Assembly (NCBI GenBank): GCA_937902275.1
Contig: CALFNW010000135.1
Coordinates: 1-18,168 of the forward strand
Direction: 5' to 3'
Source: UBA4717 sp002404395
GTDB taxonomy: Bacteria; Bacillota; Clostridia; Oscillospirales; CAG-272
DNA: 18,168 bases
The position numbers and the translations under genes are program-made. Below the pieces are notes generated by a model. It ran no database searches. It saw only the letters and a list, made by a program, of their open reading frames with translations, and had not been told where the DNA came from. How positions within the stretch are numbered: the stretch's first letter is position 1; every line of letters starts with the position of its first letter. Below are positions 12,964 to 18,168 of the stretch, in pieces.

Positions 12964-14953
12964 GATCACACTTGCCGCAAACGCCGGATTCTGCTTCGGA
13001 GTCAGACGCGCGGTCAATACCGCAAAAAAGCTTGCGCGAGAAGCGCCGGATCGGCATATATACACGCTCGGCAAACTGATACATAACGCGCACGTCATAC
13101 ACGAGCTTGAAGCACTCGGCATACATTCGATAAACGAAACCGAGCTTGACCGCGTTATCGAAAAAGCGGGTGAAACCGCACCGGTCAGCGTGATCGTGCG
13201 CGCACACGGCGCTATGTCGGAAACGATGGCAAAATTAAAAAGCGCCGCGGCGTCAAACCCGTTTTTCGCCTTTTATGACTGCACCTGTCCCAATGTATCC
13301 AAAATTCATGACATTGCCGAAAATCAGACCGATGAAAACAGCATATTTGTCATAATCGGTGCTCCCGAGCACCCCGAAGTACGTTCGATCGTGAGCTTTG
13401 CGCACGGCAAAGTATATGTTTTTGAGAACAGTTCTGCGCTTGAGTGCTTCATTTCGGCTCACGGAAGCGAAGTTTTTAGTCAAAATCGTTTAATTTTGAC
13501 CGCACAAACCACCCAAAATTTGTATGAGTGGGAAAATTGTCAGAAAATTTTGCAAAAAGTATGTACAAACCCGATTATTTTTGATACAATATGTGATGTA
13601 ACGGAAATGCGTCAAACCGAAGTCAAACGTCTTGCCGCCGAAAACGAAGCCGTTATTATTATCGGCGACAAAGACAGCTCCAATTCAAACAAGCTGTATC
13701 AGGTAAGCCGTTCGGTCAACCCAAACAGCTTCTTTGTACAGGACACGTCACAACTCGACCGCATGGTACTTTCTCCGTTCACGAAAATTGCAATTACCGC
13801 AGGTGCGTCAACGCCCGACGGTATAATTCAGGAGGTATTCACAACCATGAGCGAAAATTTTGAACAAATGCTCAACGAATCTTTCAAAACTATTCTAACA
13901 GGAGATACCGTGACGGGTGTTGTATTAGGGGTTTCCCCGAGCGAAGTAACCGTAGACCTCGGCTGCAAAGTAACCGGCATTATTCCGTACAATGAAATCA
14001 CGGATACTCCCGGCGTCGATCTTTCGACAATGTTCAAGCCCGGCGACGAAGTGGAAGCTATCGTGCTCCGCATCAGCGACATGGACGGCATGGCTACCCT
14101 TTCCAAGAAGAAGATCGACTCGAAGAAAAACTTCAACGCGCTTGTTGAAGCTAAAGACACCGGCGTAACTCTCGAAGGCAGAGTCGTCGATGTTGTCAAG
14201 GGCGGCATTATCGTCAGCTCGAACCTCGTACGTATATTTATTCCCGCTTCGCAGACCGGCGTTCCGAAGGACGGCGACCTCAAGTCGCTGCTCGGCACGA
14301 ACGTAAAGTTCAAGGTCATCGAAGTTGAACCCGCAAGACGCCGTATCGTCGGTTCTATCAGAAACGCCGCTTACGAAGAGCGTCAGGCTAAGCTTGATGA
14401 ATTCTGGGCAAATGTCGAAGTCGGCAAGAGTTATGTCGGTAAGGTAGTAAGTCTCGCTTCCTACGGTGCGTTTGTACTGCTCGACGGCATCGCAAAGGGT
14501 CTTGTACACAACGAAGAGCTTTCGTGGAGACGTATCAAGAGCCCGGCAGAAGTTGTTAACGTAGGCGATGATATCACCGTTACCGTTAAGAGCCTCAACG
14601 ATGAAAAGAAGCGTATTTCGCTCGCATATAAGAACCCCGATGAAGATCCGTGGAAGCTTATCGGCGAGAAGTACAATGTCGGCGACGTGATCGACGTTAA
14701 GATCACCGCAGTCATTGACGATCTCGGCGCATTTGCCGAAGTGGTTCCCGGTCAGGACGGACTCATTCATATTTCGCAGATTGCACGCGAAAGAGTTGAA
14801 AAGGCAAGCGATAAGCTCAAGACCGGTGACGTAGTTACCGCGAAGATCACCGCTATCGACTCCGAAAACAAGAAGATCAGCCTTTCGATCCGCGCACTGC
14901 TTGAAGATGAAAACAAAGCAGACGACGAGAACGCTGACGAAACCGCTGAATAA
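12956..14953 (+). CDS. ispH: IspH fused to ribosomal protein S1 (four S1 domains)
   Basis: This is a bifunctional 665-residue protein. Residues 1-297 are 4-hydroxy-3-methylbut-2-enyl diphosphate reductase, the last step of the MEP isoprenoid pathway, with the [4Fe-4S] ligands C13, C111 and C213 and the substrate histidine regions I-H-N and R-A-H-G. Residues 298-665 hold four S1 RNA-binding domains beginning near G-D-T-V-T-G-V-V, G-V-T-L-E-G-R-V-V, G-K-S-Y-V-G-K-V-V and G-D-V-I-D-V-K-I. The fusion is well known in Clostridia. GGGAGG before the ATG at 12956 sets the start, overlapping plsC by 8 nt. Unusually, a full AGGAGGT and an in-frame ATG lie at the domain boundary (13847), and lysine codons change from 12 AAA:2 AAG in the IspH part to 5 AAA:28 AAG in the S1 part. 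This suggests separate production of S1. Confidence 0.95.
   Translation: MAEITLAANAGFCFGVRRAVNTAKKLAREAPDRHIYTLGKLIHNAHVIHELEALGIHSINETELDRVIEKAGETAPVSVIVRAHGAMSETMAKLKSAAASNPFFAFYDCTCPNVSKIHDIAENQTDENSIFVIIGAPEHPEVRSIVSFAHGKVYVFENSSALECFISAHGSEVFSQNRLILTAQTTQNLYEWENCQKILQKVCTNPIIFDTICDVTEMRQTEVKRLAAENEAVIIIGDKDSSNSNKLYQVSRSVNPNSFFVQDTSQLDRMVLSPFTKIAITAGASTPDGIIQEVFTTMSENFEQMLNESFKTILTGDTVTGVVLGVSPSEVTVDLGCKVTGIIPYNEITDTPGVDLSTMFKPGDEVEAIVLRISDMDGMATLSKKKIDSKKNFNALVEAKDTGVTLEGRVVDVVKGGIIVSSNLVRIFIPASQTGVPKDGDLKSLLGTNVKFKVIEVEPARRRIVGSIRNAAYEERQAKLDEFWANVEVGKSYVGKVVSLASYGAFVLLDGIAKGLVHNEELSWRRIKSPAEVVNVGDDITVTVKSLNDEKKRISLAYKNPDEDPWKLIGEKYNVGDVIDVKITAVIDDLGAFAEVVPGQDGLIHISQIARERVEKASDKLKTGDVVTAKITAIDSENKKISLSIRALLEDENKADDENADETAE
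13562..13590 (+). promoter_or_regulatory. Candidate internal promoter within ispH
   Basis: TGTACA (13562-13567, 4 of 6 matches to the -35) is followed after 17 nt by TACAAT (13585-13590, 5 of 6), preceded by TGA as an extended -10. It lies in an unusually AT-rich patch (about 13477-13600) inside ispH, some 250 nt before the internal start at 13847. AT-rich coding DNA produces such matches by chance, so this is tentative. Confidence 0.3.
13830..13849 (+). promoter_or_regulatory. Internal Shine-Dalgarno and in-frame ATG at the IspH/S1 boundary
   Basis: AGGAGGT at 13830-13836 is a full match to the anti-Shine-Dalgarno core, and ATG follows at 13847 after 10 nt. The ATG is codon 298 of the fusion (297 codons after 12956) and opens M-S-E-N-F-E-Q-M-L, directly before the first S1 domain. 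Initiation here would give a 368-residue free S1 protein ending at 14953. Confidence 0.6.
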
Positions 14954-14966
14954 TTAAAAATCGCTT

Positions 14967-15015
14967 ACAGGGGTGAAAAAACTCAAGATGAGTTTTTTTC
15001 ACCCCTGTACTTTTC
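14967..15015 (+). terminator. rpsA: Terminator after ispH-rpsA
   Basis: ACAGGGGTGAAAAAACTC (14967-14984) pairs with GAGTTTTTTTCACCCCTGT (14990-15008) around a 5-nt loop, with one extra T in the 3' arm. The 18-bp stem begins 14 nt after the stop codon. The downstream T-run is short (ACTTTTCCC), so some read-through to the second terminator is plausible. Confidence 0.85.
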
Positions 15016-15100
15016 CCTGACGGTAAAATATCGATCTCATTCAGGCAAAAGCGGTCAAAGATCACTTTACAAATGACGGATCCGTGCCGCAATCTTTGAA

Positions 15101-15137
15101 GTGCTGTTAACATCGTTTTTAACAGCACCTCTTTTTT
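15101..15137 (+). terminator. Second, downstream intrinsic terminator
   Basis: GTGCTGTTAA (15101-15110) and TTAACAGCAC (15119-15128) form a perfect 10-bp stem with an 8-nt loop, followed by CTCTTTTTTAC. It points along the plus strand only. No gene lies between the two terminators, so it is either a backup for the ispH-rpsA operon or the end of a small untranslated RNA. Confidence 0.8.
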
Positions 15138-15264
15138 ACTTTCCCGATAATTGACTTTTTTTGCTCTGTCATAATAAATCAAAGAAACTCAACATATTCT
15201 TCGGAATAATATGGGGTTTTGCCGTGTCCGTTTTGTGGCATTTGCCGATTTGTCCCGCATATGC

Positions 15265-15293
15265 TTGACATCACATAAATTGTGTGCTAATAT
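15265..15293 (+). promoter_or_regulatory. Sigma-A promoter of the esterase gene
   Basis: A consensus TTGACA (15265-15270) is separated by 17 nt from TAATAT (15288-15293), which is preceded by TGC as an extended -10. Transcription should begin near 15300, giving a short leader of about 32 nt with GGAGGT (15319-15324) 7 nt before the ATG. Confidence 0.78.
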
Positions 15294-15331
15294 CATTCTG
15301 ATAAAGTCAATGCTATGCGGAGGTCATCTAT

Positions 15332-18168
15332 ATGAAAAAACGATTGATATTTTTAGCTTTTTTGATTATCATTCAATGCTTTGTCATTTCTGTTGCGGCA
15401 TCAGAGGACTGTTATGTTTACGACGCTTCAAAGCTGTATCAGAATGTAACCACCATGGGCGGTATCTCACTGTCCGACCCCATGCTTGAAGCGGACGGAA
15501 GATATTATGCCTCGTTCGGAGTCGCAACCGAGGGAAATGCCGGAGACAACACCATGATAAACATTCACTCCGGCAATTTTGCACAGGGTTTTACCGTAAA
15601 AGAATACCCGATAATTAAGATCGGATATCGCTCGTCGATCGCCGCAAGCGACGCCGTGATCGACGCAAATATCTGGCTTGAATACAGCGACAGGAAAACC
15701 AGACTTTGGGGTTGGAATATAAATTATAATAAAAACAACTCCGCCTCCGAAATATACATAGACATGACCGACGCCACCGGAGGGCAAATAGACGGTGATT
15801 TTGATTACAGTAAAATCAATGACGGCTCTCCATACAACACGTTGACATTAAAGCCGTTTGCCTACGGAAAGCCTATGCAGCTCTCCGACCGTTTCGACAT
15901 TGAATACGTAGGATTTTTCAAAGACGAGGAAACGGCTCGGTCATATAAACACAGCTCTTCGATCTCGTTTACACCGGAGTCGATAAAGCTTAACATACGT
16001 GCCGCGCGCCGTTTCGTCGGCGAAAGCCTTGAGCTTTGCGCGACCTCCGAGCCTTCATATTCGCTGCTCGGAAAGCTCTCCTACACCTCGGAAGATCCGG
16101 AGATCGCCTCGGTTGATTCAAGCGGAAAGGTCACGGCACTTTCGGTCGGCGACACATACATAACCGCCGTCGATGAAAACGGCAACAGCGACCGTTGCCA
16201 CATATACGTATTTGACAGCGCGCTTCCGGCAGTTGAAATCATACCGAGAGATGTGCGTACAAACCGACGCGATGTTGTAATCAACTGTCTCGGCGATTCG
16301 ATAACCGCAATGGCACCCGCGCCCGAACGCAACATGAACTACCACGCATGGTTTGCCGAATGGTATCACATTTTCAACAATAACTACGGCATCTGCGGTT
16401 CTACCCTTTCCACCGCAAACGGCGGCTCCAATCCGTTTGTCTTAAGATATAAAAATATGTCCGACGACGCAGATATAATTTTCGTAAAGGGCGGAGTCAA
16501 CGATTTTGCGATCACTCCTATCGGCGGCAGCATTGAACGTCATGACAACACATACCGCGGCGCTGTGCGCACGCTTATGGAGGGACTGATCGAAAAATAC
16601 CCGGACAAACACATAGTATTCCTGACAGTTCTGCACCACAGCTCAAGCAATCATACTGCCGATACAAAAAATGTTTCCGGCTCCACGCTCGGCGATTTCG
16701 CCGCAGCGGTAATGGAGCTTGCCGAAGAATACGGCATTGACGCAATAGATATTTACAATCCGCCGCAGTTTGATTTCACAAAAGCCGAGGTCCAGCCCGA
16801 TCTGCTGCCCGATCTGCTTCATCCGAGCGGCGAGGGGCACAAGATCCTTGCAGAATATCTGATGAACAAGCTGATCGAAATGAATATAATTACCGTCAAT
16901 AACACTCTTGAAGACGAAGAAGTGACCATCGGTGAATATAAAGCGTTTACCGCCGCCGAGCTTCTGAGCGCGATAAGCCCCAAAACCGGCGGGCTTAAAG
17001 TGGATCAAACGTTAGCATCCGACGGCTCGCATAATTATGTACGGATAACTGCCGGCGGGAATACGGTAAGTCGGGACTCTACTCAGGTGATCTTTGAGCT
17101 TTCGCGGCTCGGCAACAACTTTAAGCTTAAGGAATTTCCGTTTGTACGGATCGGATACCGAAACAATATTACGGCGGCAGCCGGAAGTGAGATCCTTGCA
17201 AAGCAAAACAACGCTTACAAGCGGCATTGGGGAATGGAGCCGGTCTTCAAGCCGGACGGCAAGCGTCATCACCTTATAATGAATATGGCTTCGGCGATCA
17301 CAGGCAACGAAGGCGGCAGCTACAGTTCGTTTGACGATATTGACGATGATTCTCTGATCAATGAATTCTGGTTCAAGCCCTGGGGCGGTCAAAGCAATGC
17401 CGCAATGAATGAGGACGACTACCTCGACATTGAGTACATTGCTTTCTTCAAAAGCAGCACAGACGCAAGCAATTATGAACTCACCTCATCGGATGAGCCC
17501 GCAAAGCTCGACAAAAAAATATTTTACGCCGAAACATTGCTTGAGGGTGCTTCCGCCACATTTTGCGGGCTTGAAAGCTCAACAGTCAGCGACGGTCGCC
17601 GTAATTATGTACGCATAACTTCAAACGGAGCTGTCGAAAGCAACGACAACACAATGGTAAACTTCAAGCTCGGCGACGACGATAACGACTTTCTGATAAA
17701 GGATTATCCGTACATAGTAGTATCGTACAGGTCTAACTTCAATACGAATTGGGACGTAAATCCGGTACTCAAAAACAATGGCACATACAAGCGCCATTGG
17801 CCGGTCAGACATCAGATGATCGGCGACGGCAGCATTGAATATGCACTGCTCGATATAGCCGCCGACATAAACGGCTGTGAAGGCGGAGACACCACGTTTG
17901 CCGATGTGGATGATGACTCAACGCTCACAAATCTGGTATTGAAGCCCTGGGGCGGTCAAAGCAAGTCTGAAATGAAGGAATCCGACACGCTCGACATAGA
18001 GTTTATTGCCGTTTTCAGAAAAGCGATCGATGCAAATTCCTACATTGACCAGCTGAAGGATTCCAAACCCGACTGCGGTGAAAGCGGCGATGCGAACGGC
18101 GACGGGGGCGGAATCGGCCTCGGCATCGTCCGCCTCGCCCGTGACTTCACCGGCCGTGAGGCGGATCA
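15332..18168 (+). CDS. Secreted SGNH/GDSL esterase with Big2-like domain, three repeated modules and dockerin-like end (3' end outside window)
   Basis: The open frame runs from ATG 15332 to the window edge (945 codons seen) without a stop. Residues 1-23 are a signal peptide with a likely cut after V-A-A. Module 1 is about 28-206. A Big2-type Ig-like domain follows at 210-295 (Y-T-S-E-D-P-E-I-A-S-V-D-S-S-G-K-V-T-A-L). The SGNH hydrolase spans about 315-525: nucleophile S323 in G-D-S-I-T, G-G-V-N390-D, and D494-L-L-H497 as the acid/base pair. Modules 2 and 3 (about 538-715 and 728-904) repeat module 1. The end, G919-D-A-N-G-D-G, resembles the first calcium loop of a type I dockerin. It is probably an extracellular carbohydrate esterase, possibly cell-surface or complex bound; the substrate is unknown. 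GGAGGT and a strong promoter precede it. No neighbour explains its target. Confidence 0.85.
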   Translation, partial: MKKRLIFLAFLIIIQCFVISVAASEDCYVYDASKLYQNVTTMGGISLSDPMLEADGRYYASFGVATEGNAGDNTMINIHSGNFAQGFTVKEYPIIKIGYRSSIAASDAVIDANIWLEYSDRKTRLWGWNINYNKNNSASEIYIDMTDATGGQIDGDFDYSKINDGSPYNTLTLKPFAYGKPMQLSDRFDIEYVGFFKDEETARSYKHSSSISFTPESIKLNIRAARRFVGESLELCATSEPSYSLLGKLSYTSEDPEIASVDSSGKVTALSVGDTYITAVDENGNSDRCHIYVFDSALPAVEIIPRDVRTNRRDVVINCLGDSITAMAPAPERNMNYHAWFAEWYHIFNNNYGICGSTLSTANGGSNPFVLRYKNMSDDADIIFVKGGVNDFAITPIGGSIERHDNTYRGAVRTLMEGLIEKYPDKHIVFLTVLHHSSSNHTADTKNVSGSTLGDFAAAVMELAEEYGIDAIDIYNPPQFDFTKAEVQPDLLPDLLHPSGEGHKILAEYLMNKLIEMNIITVNNTLEDEEVTIGEYKAFTAAELLSAISPKTGGLKVDQTLASDGSHNYVRITAGGNTVSRDSTQVIFELSRLGNNFKLKEFPFVRIGYRNNITAAAGSEILAKQNNAYKRHWGMEPVFKPDGKRHHLIMNMASAITGNEGGSYSSFDDIDDDSLINEFWFKPWGGQSNAAMNEDDYLDIEYIAFFKSSTDASNYELTSSDEPAKLDKKIFYAETLLEGASATFCGLESSTVSDGRRNYVRITSNGAVESNDNTMVNFKLGDDDNDFLIKDYPYIVVSYRSNFNTNWDVNPVLKNNGTYKRHWPVRHQMIGDGSIEYALLDIAADINGCEGGDTTFADVDDDSTLTNLVLKPWGGQSKSEMKESDTLDIEFIAVFRKAIDANSYIDQLKDSKPDCGESGDANGDGGGIGLGIVRLARDFTGREAD
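15413..15949 (+). repeat. Unnamed esterase module, copy 1
   Basis: Residues about 28-206 are N-terminal to the catalytic domain and are the most diverged copy. They share with copies 2 and 3 the order F-T-V-K-E-Y-P-I-I-K-I-G-Y-R-S, a tryptophan-containing middle, then L-K-P-F-A-Y-G-K and D-I-E-Y-V-G-F-F-K-D-E-E-T-A-R-S-Y. The pattern suggests a beta-sandwich, perhaps carbohydrate-binding. Confidence 0.6.
16943..17476 (+). repeat. Unnamed esterase module, copy 2
   Basis: Residues about 538-715 follow the catalytic domain. The landmarks are H-N-Y-V-R-I-T, L-K-E-F-P-F-V-R-I-G-Y-R-N-N, Y-K-R-H-W-G, F-D-D-I-D-D-D-S, F-K-P-W-G-G-Q-S and Y-L-D-I-E-Y-I-A-F-F-K-S. It is closest to copy 3: 23 bases around the P-W-G-G-Q-S codons (17375-17397) recur exactly at 17942-17964. 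Confidence 0.75.
17513..18043 (+). repeat. Unnamed esterase module, copy 3
   Basis: Residues about 728-904 carry the same landmarks: R-N-Y-V-R-I-T, I-K-D-Y-P-Y-I-V-V-S-Y-R-S-N, Y-K-R-H-W-P, F-A-D-V-D-D-D-S, L-K-P-W-G-G-Q-S and L-D-I-E-F-I-A-V-F. The spacing of the exact 23-base match to copy 2 is 567 bp, that is 189 codons, which indicates an in-frame duplication. Confidence 0.75.
18086..18168 (+). other. Dockerin-like calcium loop, cut by the window edge
   Basis: G-D-A-N-G-D-G at 919-925 matches positions 1, 3, 5 and 6 of the dockerin type I loop, and I-V-R-L-A-R-D-F-T-G-R (932-942) resembles the following helix. The usual aspartate at loop position 12 is Gly931 here. Only one loop is visible, so the second dockerin half would lie to the right. 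The DNA here is markedly more GC-rich than before it. Confidence 0.45.

Larger units (their letters stand above)
14954..15331. other. Intergenic region between ispH-rpsA and the esterase gene
   Basis: These 378 bp contain the two terminators above and the promoter of the next gene at 15265-15293. Between them, 15016-15100 and 15138-15264 show no ORF with a ribosome binding site and no strong repeat. A minus-strand open frame across 14877-15182 runs through both terminators and is not credible. Confidence 0.75.

Noticed and set aside
13822..13827. TATAAT just upstream of the internal Shine-Dalgarno in ispH-rpsA
   Set aside because: No -35 or TG element accompanies it, and transcription would begin at or inside the Shine-Dalgarno, leaving no usable ribosome binding site.
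13925..14770. 281-codon minus-strand open frame antisense to the S1 domains
   Set aside because: Long open frames opposite strongly codon-biased genes are common; the plus-strand S1 repeats are unmistakable.
14877..15182. 101-codon minus-strand open frame after ispH-rpsA
   Set aside because: It runs through both plus-strand terminators and the end of the S1 coding region, with no start signal.
15332..15400. Possible lipoprotein signal in the esterase (I-I-Q-C at residues 13-16)
   Set aside because: Gln before the Cys and the mid-core position do not fit a lipobox; a standard signal peptidase I site after V-A-A fits better.
1..18168. CRISPR arrays, tRNA/rRNA genes, insertion sequences and phage genes
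   Set aside because: None was seen on either strand; the only clear repeats are the pfkA leader element and the esterase modules.

Overview
The window looks like a chromosomal segment from an anaerobic Firmicute of class Clostridia, probably an Oscillospirales/Ruminococcaceae-type gut or digester bacterium. Three things point there: IspH is fused to a four-domain ribosomal protein S1, the flavoprotein-cmk-plsC-ispH gene order is typical of Clostridia, and the last gene ends in a dockerin-like calcium loop. By eye the coding DNA is near half GC, with AT-rich intergenic spaces. I see no tRNA or rRNA gene, CRISPR array, insertion sequence or prophage gene.

Layout. (1) 1-494: the C-terminal part of rsmA, ending at a bidirectional terminator (631-671). 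(2) 678-2449, minus strand: pfkA followed 2 nt later by an ABC ATPase that has no permease beside it. The pfkA leader is long and full of hairpins. (3) 2926-8320, plus strand: an apparent operon of a membrane-anchored LytM/M23-like protein that has lost its zinc ligands, an Orn/Lys/Arg decarboxylase-family enzyme, holB and ricT. It starts at a strong extended -10 promoter and ends at a weak AT-rich terminator. (4) 8356-8711: a 56-residue 2[4Fe-4S] ferredoxin with its own promoter, a leader that folds on paper into a compact three-way junction, and a strong terminator. (5) 8740-14953: a TatD-associated type radical SAM protein, an RpiR/MurR regulator, a BaiN/HI0933 flavoprotein, cmk, plsC and ispH-rpsA, followed by two terminators. 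(6) 15332 to the right edge: a secreted SGNH esterase with three copies of an unrecognised module of about 180 residues, open at the window end.

How the genes fit together. Most are housekeeping: rRNA methylation, glycolysis, clamp loading, RNA-processing control, CMP kinase, phospholipid acylation, isoprenoid synthesis and translation. rsmA, the decarboxylase, holB, ricT and the TatD-linked radical SAM gene all recall the Bacillus yaaO-holB-ricT-tatD-ksgA neighbourhood, here broken up and reduced.

The most interesting points are: a full Shine-Dalgarno and in-frame ATG inside ispH-rpsA exactly at the S1 boundary, with a sharp change in codon use, suggesting that S1 is also made alone; the structured ferredoxin leader; the metal-site-dead LytM protein; and the triple-module esterase. 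No complete new multi-gene system is evident. All coordinates, motifs and foldings were read by hand; no search or folding program was run.
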